DNA from: Hirsutella rhossiliensis
Lineage: Eukaryota; Ascomycota; Sordariomycetes; Hypocreales; Ophiocordycipitaceae
Assembly: GCF_020360975.1 (NCBI RefSeq)
Contig: NW_025408667.1
Coordinates: 3,100,001 to 3,164,000 of the forward strand
Direction of reading: 5' to 3'
DNA: 64,000 nt
Of this stretch, positions 21,560 to 33,399 are shown piece after piece. How positions within the stretch are numbered: the stretch's first letter is position 1; every line of letters begins with the position of its first letter. Both the position numbers and the translations under genes were made by a program. The notes under the pieces were generated by a model. The model did no database searches. It was not told the origin of the DNA and was given only the letters and a program-made list of their open reading frames with translations.

Positions 21560-24500
21560 TTATATTATTATAACTACCTACTTTACTTTACTTACTTTAT
21601 AATCTTAGCCTAAGCTACTATTAATAGTTTATTAGTCTATTATTTTTATTTACTATTCTAAATAAAGCTTTAAACTTATTAAGGTCTATAGTTCCTATAA
21701 ACTTATATATAGGTTTTTATATAGGGTTAAGATACCTATGCTACTTAATAAGGACCTCTTAGCGTTTCCCCTTACTAACCTTTTTCTAGCGCGCAGCCTA
21801 TATCTCTTTAACCTTAAACTTATCCTCTCCCTTTACCTTAATTATAGGCGGTTAAGCGTTTATTACTTTTTATCTAAGTAATAGGTTAAAGGAGGCTTTA
21901 TAAAAGAGGTCTATATTAATCTTATTATAGACCCTTATTAAGAGACTATTAAGCTTTATAACTTATAAGCTAATAACCCTTTATACTATAAACTTTATAT
22001 ATAGCTAGTTAAGCTTTTTCTTTACCTATACTAACTTATAGTTATAAAGGTCTAGCTATAACTTATCTTTTATTATAAACCTATTTACTAGGGCCTTAGT
22101 CTTATTAGCGTACTACTCTTAATCTTATACTATAGTAGCTATTATAGATTAGTAATAATCTATAGTTTCTTATAGCTTTTATATAAATATAGAGGCGCGG
22201 CCCTTTAGTAAAAATTACTATACTACTCCGCTACTATATTTATAGTAAAGGGAATTAATAAGGGTAGTTTAAAGCTATATATTATAAAGAAAGGGGCTAT
22301 CTTAATAAAGGTATATAGTTTACTATTTAATATAAGTTAGGCTATAAGGAGCTACTAGTCTTAGTCTACTTAGTTATAAGCTATAATAGCCTATAAGTAA
22401 GCTTACGCCTCTTAGTTAACCCTCTTAGGCCCTTTATTAGTTTATAAGTAATATACTATACTAAGTAGCTATATAATCTAAAGTAGCTAGTATAAGTATT
22501 ACTAAAAGCGGCTAGTTTAATTCGATCTCTTATCCCTTATAATAAAAGCTAGCTAGCTATATAAGCGGGCCTAGTACTATAAGAAGCGCTTTATATAAGA
22601 CTTTATATCTATAAATAGTATTAGCTTTAATACTATAGACTTACTAAGTTAGTCCTTAATTACTTATATATAGTAGTTACCGCCCTTTATAAGTAAGAGG
22701 TCTATTATAAAGTCTATTAATATATATATATATAGAACTAGTTAAGTATTAAAAGCTACTTAAGTAGCCCCTTAAGCTATACCCTTTAAATCTTAGTATA
22801 GCTATAGATATTATAGTTATAGAGGAAGTAGCGAACGTAGTACTATAAGAAGGGCTAGTAAAAATCCCTTATAAGGCCTACTACTATACCCTACTAACCT
22901 AGGTAGCCTACGATACTAAAGTTATAAACGAGCTAGACTAGCTTCCTTTAAAGCTCGTTTTATTTATCTAGCTTTAATAGTCTATCCTTCTCCTTAGCTT
23001 TTATAGTATATAGCGCGCCTAGTACTTATAGTCTCCCCTACTAACGTAGATACCCTTATAGGTTAATATAATAGTTAGCTACTTATACCTTTAGCTTTAG
23101 CTTTAGATCGAGGTATTAAGCGCTAAACTTAATAGCGCGGTATACGCTCTTATAAGTATAGTCTAGAAACGATATCCTATCTTATAAGCGTTAAAGGACC
23201 TTATCTTATAATACCTACGCTATATATACCCTTAGGCCGGTTTATCCCTCCTCGCTAAGCTAAGGTAAGGGTATAAGGAAAGGCTTATTTATTAGCGCTA
23301 TACTTTCCTTTACTAAAGAAGCTCTTATATAAGTCTATAGCGCTTCTTATAAGATAAGCTATAGATCCTAGGCCTCGATATCCGCTCTTATTAGCTAGTC
23401 TTAATCCTTCTAAGAAAGTATATCTAGGACTATAAAGTCTTACTTTAACTAGTACTTAATTAAAAAGTTAAAGCGTAAGAGATACTCTACTTAGCGGGCT
23501 TACTACTTTAAGAGGTACTAATAGGTTATAAAGTACTTAAGGTTCTTATAGTCTATAAGAACCTTAAAGCTCTTATAGCTTTAAAGCTTTACTTACTATT
23601 ACTTAAGGTAGCTAATAATCGCTAGTATCTTCTTATCGTAAATAGCGTAATTCCGCTTTACTAGGGTTAGCTTATAGGAGTAGAACGCTATTAGTTACTT
23701 TTACTTATTTACCTCTTAAGAGAGCGTTCCTTTAAGTACCTAGCCGCTATAGTCTACTTTAACTAATATAGACCGGTCGAAGTCTTATTAAAGTAATACT
23801 AGGGCTTATAAAAATAGGTCCTTAAGTATATAGAACGCTCCTTCCTATATAGGCCCTTAATAAAAAGCGGTCTATTTCCTAGTAATCTTATTTAAGGGTA
23901 TTATAATATAAGAGAAGCCCTTAATAAATATCTTATAATAGTTTATAAACCTAAGGAAGCTTTATATACCTATTTATATAGTTAGGGCCGCTTAGTCTTA
24001 GATCGCTTAGATCTTTATAAGATCTACTTATATACCTACGCTTATATAGATAATAAAGCTTAGGTACTTAACCCTTTTAACCTTAAATTTATACTTATCT
24101 AAGTTAAGGTAGAGCCTATAAAGTTAAAGGCGCTTTAGGACCTTTTATACTTTCTATATATAGTCTTTATAAGAGCCGCTTATATAGATAAGGAAATTAT
24201 CTATATATATAGAGGCGAACTTATTAAGGAAGTCTTAAAGTACGTTATTAATATAATACTAAAAGGTAGCGGGCGCTTTTAAGAGGCTAAAGGGCGTTAT
24301 AAGCTACTTAAATAAGCTATAGTATATATAGAACGCTGTCTTTTACTTATTACCTTTTAAGATCTATACCTTATAAAACGCCTATTTTATATCTAGCTTC
24401 GTAAACTACTTTACCTTTAAGAGGTTATAAAGTATATCTAAGATTAAGGGTAAGGGGTAGCGGTCTAGCTTTATAATTATATTTAGAGCCCTATAGTTAT

Positions 24501-25400
24501 AATAGAACTATATCCCGCCCCTTAGTTTATATATAAATAAGACTAGCGCTCTTACTTTAAAGCTACTTACTTAAATAAAACTATTATTTAAGAGGTCCCT
24601 TAGCGTCTTCTTTAGTACTAGTAGCTCTATATATAATATACTATATAGCGGTCTAAATAGTATAAGTAGTTCTTACCCCTTCTTATTAATATAGAGTACG
24701 ATCTTATAGTTTATCCTTAGCTTATATAAGTTAAGCTTATTTACTTCTTAGGATTTAAATAATAGTAAGAGGTTATAAAAGCGCTTTAATATCTATTACT
24801 ATAGCTTAGAGGGCGACTTAAGCTTCTTTATTTAAAGGGCCTTATTAATATCCGTTAAGCTAACTATATAGACCGCTATATTAGCCGCTACCTAGCCTTA
24901 CCCTTACTTTACTTATTATATAGTTCTTATAAAGATAAAGGTAAGGACTTTTTATACTAAGTATAAAGCTTATATACTTAGTCTTATACTTATAGAACTA
25001 TCGTTATAGTAGACCTACTATTATATAGGCCTAAACTATAGCTTCCTTTAATATAAAACTAAGTATAATTCTATATATAATAACTAAGGTTTCCTAAGAA
25101 TTAAGGGAAACTTTAGTTAAGGGATTATATAGGCTACGATAAGCTTATAGTAACTGTTAACCTCTAAAACTAGCTATATAAAACCCTTAATTACTATACC
25201 CTCTATCGCGCTTAAAGCGCCCTTTACTTACCTTAAGGCGATCTTTTCTACTAGTACTTATATCTCTCGTATAAGCGCCTCGTTAACTATAGTATAGTAT
25301 TAATAGCCCTTATTTATAAAGGCAGTAATAAGTAAGGAGTTATTAATTATAACTTATATTAAAGTAAGCTCCTCTTTTATATAGGCGGATAATTCCTCCT
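21560..25400 (-). pseudogene. gypsy-2b pol, RIP'd
   Basis: This is the minus-strand counterpart of the gypsy-2a pol. The RT box at 24196–24207 reads YIDN in the context SIYIDNFLIYI. The integrase and chromo-like end lie towards 21600. Stops are dense and of TAA/TAG type. It is more decayed than the 2a copy, since many CpG sites have also become TpA. Confidence 0.8.
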
Positions 25401-25499
25401 TCTCTTTTACTAGTATTAGTAATTAGGGCTTTAGAGCCTATTTTTACTCTAGAGCTACTCTTTTTCCTTTAAGCTTAAGGGGGTAGAGTCCTTTTTATT

Positions 25500-26450
25500 A
25501 TCTAAGGTAAGGAGAGGTTCTATCTTCGCTACTTAAACTACTATAAGCCGCTTAGCTAAAAGGAAGGGGCATTTTAATATAAAGTACGTAGATACGCTAT
25601 AATATAAGTAGTAGCTATTAGCTTTTCTCTTCTTAATTTCCTCGCTTATTACTTACTTCGCCTACTACTTAGAGTATAGGGCGGTATAGGAGATAGTTAA
25701 CGGCGTCTTCTTACCGCGTTTAGCTTAGTCTATATAGGTAGCCGATATTAAGGTATCTTTATCTATATTAATAGCTAGTTATTTATCTTATAAAGGGGCG
25801 GTAATCCTATCGCCGCTATATAGTATACGCTTATAAAGCTTTTAGAAATATAGCGTTTACTTATAGCCCTATACTACCTTTATTAACTAGCTTATATACT
25901 CGCTATAGTTAGTAAGTATAATTATAAGGATAAGTAGCTCTTATAAGGCTAGCGTAATCGAATTCTATAGCTATATAAGCTTAACGCTATCTTCTTATAC
26001 TATAGTCCTTATTACTTATAAGAGCGTCTCTTTAAAATTAAAAAGGAATTCGCTAAAAGTTTATCTATCTTTTTACTTAAGGGTCTATAGCCTATCTTAC
26101 GCCTTCTCCTACTCTTATATATTACTAAACGTATATATAAGGTATTAAAAGAAGTCTTATAAGTCGCGTTTACCCTTAAAGCCGCCCTTATCTTAGAATC
26201 TAAAGATCCGCTATATCTAGGGCTTTAGTAGCGTATAAAAGAGTAAATACTACGCTATATTGCGATAGCTATTTAGGCCTTATTTCTTATTAGTTATAAA
26301 CTTTATTTATAGCTAGCTAAGGAAGAAGTAAAAGGACTCTAGCTTACTATCCTAAGTTAGCTAAGGGAGCGGCTTTTATATTAGTAGTATCGCCGCTATA
26401 ACCGGCGTTATAGAGGTTATAGGGGTTAAAGCTAGTCTTATAGACGGCTC
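25500..26450 (-). pseudogene. gypsy-2b gag, RIP'd
   Basis: It is colinear with the gag of gypsy-2a in reverse, including the region equivalent to the zinc knuckle near 25570–25620. It has many stops and no usable start. Confidence 0.6.
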
Positions 26451-26620
26451 CCTTAGTATAGTAAGAACCTTATCCTTCTTACTAGCTATCGCGCTTTTAA
26501 TCGCTTTTAGGATAGCTACGATACTTCTTATCTATTTAAGAAAAGGCAAAGTACTTCCTTAAGAAAAAAGCGCCTTCTTTAAAGAGATATCTATTAGATC
26601 TATTAGTTAATAGCTTATAC

Positions 26621-26806
26621 TATTATAGAGTAGGTAAATATATATATATAGGTGCCGTTTATAAGATAATATTAATAAGCTATATAAAGCTCTTTTATAC
26701 GCGGCTAGCCTATATATATATATATAGGATCTAGCCCTCTATATATAACTATATAGCTTAGGCTATAGCTTAAGCCTATAACCTATAATAGTTAAAGACT
26801 CTTATA
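26621..26806 (-). repeat. gypsy-2b 5' LTR
   Basis: A 186-bp LTR, followed on its inner side by the 32-bp leader also found in gypsy-2c at 28772–28803 (in reverse here). Its outer flank is GTTAT. Confidence 0.9.
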
Positions 26807-26899
26807 GTTATAAGCTTAGCTTACTCCTTTTAAGCTAGGAAATTAGCTTATACCTTTAAAATTCCTTATTAATATACTTAATTAAAGTTCCTTTTAAAA

Positions 26900-27790
26900 T
26901 TCCCCTTAAATTCTTTTACCTTCTTATACTTTTAAACTCCTATTTAAACTTCTTAATACTTATAAACGAAATAATACTAAGTTTATATAAAATAGGTAAA
27001 TAAAAAGAATATAAATTTACTAAACTTAAGGGAAATTTAAATTATACCTTATAGACTATAAGGATAGAAGCTATCCTTATAAAAGAAAGGCTTATTACTA
27101 CTTTAAAGTAAGTAAATTATATATAAACTATAAAAGCTTTATCTATAGTATTCCTTTAAGTTAAAGATAGTCCCTTAATATAAATTCGGTATCTAAAAAA
27201 TACTAAAGAAGCGTAGGATAAGCTTAAAAAGCTATATAATCCGTTAAATATTTTATTAAATTATCTACTTATTAAGTAGCTCTTTAATCTTAGTTCCTTA
27301 AACTTTAATTTAGAAAAATACCTTTATAAGGTAAAGGAAATTTATAAGGTTTTAAAACCCTATAATATAGAAATTCTAGAAGTTATTCTTATAGTATAGA
27401 TTCTTAATTACCTTAATAAGGAATTAAAAAGCTATATTATAAGTATTATATAGGGCCTTAAGTATAATTCTATAGCGTTTACCCTTAAAAGCTTAATAGC
27501 TAGTCTTTTAGATAATACTAAAAGAATAAAGGATATAAATAAATCTTTAAAGAAAGCCTTCTTAATATAAAGGAAGCCTTAGAAATCCTATAGAAATTCT
27601 ATACATACTCCTTATTATAAGGAATATAAAAAACCAGGGTATTTTATAGTAAATTACTATAAATTATACCTAAATAAGGCTCCTATATCTTAGGTTTTAA
27701 ATAAAGGAAAAAAGGATAATAAGACTTAAATTTCTAAGAAGAGAAAACCTTCTTTTTCTTTTAAGAAAAAATCCCTTTTTAATAGTATTT
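26900..27790 (+). pseudogene. copia-2 gag with zinc knuckle
   Basis: The reading shows a helical gag body (about 27080–27560) and a zinc-knuckle segment at 27604–27680. Its Tyr codons occupy the expected Cys/His sites around YYKEYKKPGYF and NYYKLYLNKAP. This pattern is typical of Ty1/copia gag before the protease. Stops are of TAA/TAG type. The segment retains CATAC and CCAGG, two of the few CpA sites here. Confidence 0.65.
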
Positions 27791-27839
27791 CTATTACTAA
27801 TAAAAGAAAGAAAGGCTTAAATTATAAAGCTAGAGTCCG

Positions 27840-28585
27840 ATTTAAACGACTATAATAAGGTCTTAAATATAGCTTTATAAGAAACTAATATAGACCTAGA
27901 TATTAACCTTATAGACCTCTTTAAGGCTCTAACCCCTATATAAATATCTAAGGATTTAAAGGTAATTTTAACTTCTATAATTACCCGTATAATAGAAGCT
28001 AATAAAGACTCTCTTTTAAGACCTTTAAAAGCTTTAATTCCTAGAATAAAGGAATTAGTTTTAAAAGTAAGAAAAGAAGGATTTCTTAGTTATAAAAATA
28101 AAAGGATCTTTAATTTTATATATAATACTAAAGCTACTAGGTATATAGTATCTAATAAGAATTTCCTTATTAACTATAAAGAAATTAAGTTTAAAGTTTA
28201 CTAAGGAAAAGCTTCCTTTATATTAGTAAAAGGAAAGGGAGACTTAGTATTTAAGTTCTTATATAGTAAAAAAAAGTATATCCTTTAAAACTACCTTTAT
28301 ATACTTAAATTAAAGGTAAATATACTATCTTAATCTTATTTTAATAATACCTATACCTTAATAAAAGGGAATAAAGTCCTTTTATTAAATAATAAAGCTA
28401 AGGTCCTTACTAAAGGATTTCTTAGAAATAAATTATATTATATTCTTATAAAACCTTTATTAAAAAGCTAATCGATCCTTATTATATCTTTAAAAGTAAA
28501 GGATATAGATTTTTATACTTAGTACTTATACTTAGGGTATATAAATAGTAAGGCTATTTTAGAAATATTAAAAAGATACAATAAG
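27840..28585 (+). pseudogene. copia-2 protease and integrase zinc-finger start
   Basis: The reading frame passes through a region where protease is expected and reaches the integrase HHCC finger at 28508–28585. There the motif LGYINSKAILEILKRYNKY matches the LGH-type first half, with RIP'd His. The frame is cut at 28585 by gypsy-2c and resumes at 43348 with the Cys half of the finger. Confidence 0.7.
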
Positions 28586-28771
28586 TATAAGAGTCTTTAA
28601 TTATTATAGATTATAAGCTTAGGCTATAGCCTAAGCTATATAGTTATATATAAAGGGCCGGATCCTATATATATATATATAGGCTAGCTAAATAAAAGAG
28701 AGCTCTATATAGCTTATTAATATTATCCTATAAACGGTACCTATATATATACCTTTACTTACTTTATAATA
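28586..28771 (+). repeat. gypsy-2c 5' LTR
   Basis: A 186-bp LTR with a perfect 22-nt palindrome at 28616–28637 centred on GGCTATAGCC. It is followed by the 32-bp leader up to 28803. Confidence 0.9.
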
Positions 28772-28999
28772 GTATAAGCTATTAACTAATAGATCTAATA
28801 GATATCTCTTTAAAGAGGGCGCCTCCTTCTTAAGGAAGTACTCTACCCCTCCTTAGATAAATAGGAAGTATTATAGCTATCCTAGAAGCAATTAAAAGCG
28901 CAATAGCTAGTAAGAAGGATAAGGTTCTTACTATACTAAGGGAGCTATCTATAAGACTAGCTTTAACCCCTATAACCTCTATAACGCTAGTTATAGCGG

Positions 29000-31183
29000 T
29001 AATACTACTAACGTAGAAGCCGCTCCCTTAGCCGACTTAAGATAGTAAGCTAGAGTCCTTTTACTTCTTCCTTAGCTAGCTATATATAAAGTTTATAACT
29101 AATAAGAAATAAGGCTTAAATAGCTATTATAATATAGCGTAGTATTTACTCTTTTATACGCTACTAGAGCCTTAGATATAGCGGATCTTTAGATTCTAAG
29201 ATAAGGGTAGCCTTAGGGGTAGACGCGACTTATAAGACTTCTTTTAATACCTTATATATATATTCGGTAATATATAGGAGTAGGAGAAGGCGTAAGATAG
29301 GCTATAGACCCTTAAGTAAAGAGATAGATAAACCTTTAGTAAATTCCTTCCCGATTTTAAAGCAACGCTCCTATAAGTAGTAAGGACTATAGTATAGAAA
29401 GATAGTATAAAGCTTATATAGCTATAGAATTTAATTACGCTAGCTCTATAAGAGCTACTTATCCTTATAATTATACCTATTAACTATAGTAGGTATATAA
29501 GCCGGTTAATAAAGGTAGTATAAGGCTATAAGTAAACGCTGCGTTTTTAAAAGCTCTATAAATATATACTATATAACGGTAATAAGATTACCGCCCCTCT
29601 ATAAGATAAATAACTAGCTATTAATATAAATAGGGATACCTTAATATCGGCTACCTATATATACTAGGCTAGACGCGGTAAGAAGACGCTATTAACTACC
29701 CCTTATACCGCCTTATACTTTAAGTAGTAAGTAAAGTAAGTAATAAGTAAGGAAATTAAGAAAAGGAAGGCTAGTAGCCGCTACTTATATTACGGCGTAT
29801 CTATATACTTTATATTAAAATACCCTTTCTTTTTAGCTAAGCGGCCTATAGTAGTTTAAGTAGTAAAGATAGAACTACTTTTTACCTTAAATAATAAAAA
29901 GGACTTTACCCCCCTAGGCCTAGAGGAAAAAAAGTAGCTCTAAAGTAAAGATAAGCTCTAAAGCCTTAATTACTAATACTAGTAAAAAAAAAGAAGGAAT
30001 TATCCGCTTATATAAAAAAAGAGCTTACTTTAATATAGGTTATAATTAATAACTCTTTACTTATTACCGCTTTTATAAATAAGGGCTATTAGTACTATAC
30101 TATAGTTAATAAGGCGCTTATATAAAATATATAAATACTAATAGAAAAGATCGCCCTAAGGTAAGTAAAGGGCGCCTTAAGCGTAATAAAGGGTATAGTA
30201 ATTAAGGGCATTATATAGCTAGCTATAAAGGTCGATAGTTACTATAAGCTTATTATAGCCTATATAATCCCTTAACTAAAGTTTCCCTTAATCTTTAAGA
30301 AACCTTAGTTATTATATATAGAGTTATACTTAGTTTTATATTAAAGGAAGCTATAGTTTAGGCCTATATAATAGTAGGTCTACTATAATAATAGTTTAAT
30401 AGGTATAAGACTAGGTATATAAGCTTTATACTTAGTATAAAACCTCTATCTTTATAAGAACTATATAATAAGTAGAGCGGGGGTAAGGCTAGGTAGCGGC
30501 TAATATAGCGGTCTATATAGTTAGCTTAGCGGATATTAATAAGGCCCTTTAAATAAAGAAGCTAAAGTCGCTTTCTAAGCTATAGTAGTAGATACTAAAG
30601 CGCTTTTACGATCTCTTACTACTATTTAAGTCCTAGGAAGTAGATAAGCTTAACTTATATAAGCTAAGGGTAGACTATAAGATTATACTTTATACTAATA
30701 AGAAGGGGTAAGAACTACCTATACTATTTAGACCGCTATATAATATATTATATATAGAGCTACTAGTATTAAAAAAGACGCTAAGGGACCTCTTAAATAA
30801 GGGTTTTATTTAAGTAAGTAGCTTTAAAGTAAGAGCGCTAGTCCTATTTATATATAAACTAAGGGGCGGGATATAGTTCTATTATAACTATAGGGCTCTA
30901 AATATAATTATAAGGCTAGACCGCTACCCTTTACCCTTAATCTTAGATACGCTCTATAACCTTTTAAAGGTAAAGTAGTTTATAAAGCTAAATATAAAAT
31001 AAGCGTTTTATAAGGTATAGATCTTAAAGGGTAATAAGTAAAAGATAGCGTTCTATATATACTATAGCTTATTTAAGTAGCTTATAACGCCCTTTAGCTT
31101 CTTAAGAGCGCTTACTACCTTTTAATATTATATTAATAATATACTTTAAGACTTCCTTAATAACTTTGCTATTATATATATAA
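29000..31183 (+). pseudogene. gypsy-2c gag and pol N-terminal part up to the RT active site
   Basis: This is the RIP'd equivalent of 10540–12724 of gypsy-2a. It ends inside the RT box, where IIYIN corresponds to IYID of 2a. The remainder of pol continues at 38998. Confidence 0.8.
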
Positions 31184-31188
31184 ATAAT

Positions 31189-31445
31189 TATAAGAGCGCT
31201 ACTAAGAGGTATAAGCTAATAAAGTACTTAGGTACGTAGTACTAGTATATTAGTAGGGTATTAGTAGGGAATCGTGCCTACCCCGCTTATATATTATAGA
31301 CCTCTTACTACTCCGACTAAAGAGGAGAAATCCCTCTTCTAGTAAGCTTTAGTCTTATAATAAAGAGAATATAATATATATAGCATAGTACCTCTAGCTA
31401 TCTCTACTACCTAACTAATCGTACTATAATATATATTCCCTTATA
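31189..31445 (+). repeat. gypsy-4 5' LTR (257 bp)
   Basis: It begins TATAAGAGCGC and ends TTCCCTTATA, RIP'd TG...CA ends with a short inverted repeat. The right LTR differs only by scattered transitions. Confidence 0.92.
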
Positions 31446-31679
31446 ATTTCTAAAGCTCTTTTTAGTTACCTAGTAAAGATAGCTACTTAAAGAAGACTAC
31501 GTAACGCTCTTATAGCGCTATATAATAGTTAACTAGTCGAGGCCTCTTTATTATATATATTAGGTATCTACTTAAGAGATAAAGAACCGGAAGATATATC
31601 CTTAGAATAGACCCCTATTATAGATAATATTCTAGCTATATCGAAGATATCGCTACCTATAGGCATAAGACTACCGACT

Positions 31680-32420
31680 CGCTAAAAAAAGCTTATAGCT
31701 CTATAAGCGCGTATTAAGGAGCTAGAGGAGATAAAACGCCTATAAGACCGCGTTATATAATTAGAGGAGGAAATTACTAAACGCGCTTATACTATTACTA
31801 TCCGTTTAGGAAAGCGTCGATAGTCTTACTCCCTTAAATTAGATAGTAGTCGCGGTAGCGAGGTTAAGATTAAAAATATCGCTTAATTATCCTAACCTAC
31901 TAATATATAAAAACGTCTAGACTAAACTTACGATCTAAAGGATACCTTTAGGGTAGCGCTTAAACGCTTTCGTTATAATAAAACAAAGATCCTCTATATA
32001 GTAAATTATATATATAGCGACTATAAAGTAAGATAGCGCCGATACCTTAAAGAATAGACGCCGATTAACCGAACTAAATATAGTATAGATTAAGTATACT
32101 TTAAAGAATAGATATTTATCTTAATTAAGGATACTATAAATAAGGAGATACTATTAGCGACGTAATTAAAGGAGGCTCGCTAACGAGAAAGCTAGTCCCC
32201 CTTAGAGTTTAGCTTATACCTTAACTTCTTAAAGAGGTATTTTAAACGCCTATTAGAAAAGGCGCGTACTCTTATATTTTTTGCTAAGCTAGAGCTATAA
32301 CTTTAAGACTAAATTAACCTTTATTTAATACCTATTTATACCTATTAATAGGAAGAGCTTATATAAGTCGCTTAACGATATTAAGATACTACTATTAATA
32401 AGAGGTAATATACTAATACT
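31680..32420 (+). pseudogene. gypsy-4 gag
   Basis: The plus-strand reading includes a coiled-coil start (ELEEIKRL-like, then LEEEITKRAYTITIRLG at about 31760) and a capsid-like region with SPLEFSLYLNFLKRYF (about 32185–32240). Stops are TAA/TAG. No zinc knuckle is evident. Confidence 0.55.
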
Positions 32421-33399
32421 ACTTTTACCCTTAGAGGAACTAGAAATAGAAGTAGTACTATACCTTAAAGCGGTATATATAGGGGAAGGAATTAAAGAGG
32501 CCGATAAGCTAGGCTAAATCGTTAAGGAAATACTACCGATTTAACCGATAACTAGTAAGCTAGTAATATACCTATTAAGGGCTAAACTAAGGGACGTTAT
32601 TAAGGAAGAGGATCTTTTACTTAATCGGGAATTATATATTTCTAATATAATAAGCTAGGATACCTATTTATAGAATATACTAATTCTTTAAAAGTAGAAA
32701 CCCTAGTAAAGACTCTTAGACTTAATACTATAAAATAAGGAAAAAGTAAGATATTAAGGTAAACGCCTCTCCGTTAGTAAACTTAATACTTATAAGATAG
32801 TTACTTAAAACTCCTATAATAATATTAAGGTAAAACCCTATTAAAGTCCTTATATACTTAGATACTTATAATACCGTTAACCTTATAAACGTATACTTTA
32901 CTTAATAGTAAGGATTACTATAAGTAGCGCTATTATACCTTAAGTTATTAGGGCTTAATAATAGTAGGGTAAGGGAGTATAAAGTATAGTTAGTACCGCT
33001 TTAAATAATAGATATAAAAGGCACTAAAAAGATAATTACTTATTTTTATATTAGTACTAATAAGTTAACGCTAAACGATTAAGTACTAATCCTTTTATTA
33101 GTTACTACCTTAAAGGATAAACGTATTTATATTATCCTATAAAAATAATAGTAGTAGTTTAAGTATTAACTAAGTAGCGAAACCTTATAGAATCCTTATA
33201 GATTCCTTTAAGAATATAAAAATAAGGTAAGGGTATATATAATAGCGCTTAATCCTAAGCTAATCTTACTATTAAATAAAAACGAGGATAAAGGGATTTT
33301 ATAGGAAGAATAGGCCGAAATCCTACTAACTCTCTATTAGTTTAAAGATACTTTCTTAGCTAATAAATCCGACTTATTACTAGCTAGAAAGGGAATAGA

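Larger units (their letters stand above)
19851..26806 (-). mobile_element. gypsy-2b: complete element (6,956 bp) on the minus strand
   Basis: Both LTRs are 186 bp (19851–20036 and 26621–26806), and perfect 5-bp duplications GTTAT flank it (19846–19850 and 26807–26811). In plus coordinates the order is: 3' LTR, antisense block with its TATA box, pol (reading left), gag, 5' LTR. The insertion point is just 3' of the copia-2 5' LTR. It is RIP'd throughout. Confidence 0.95.
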
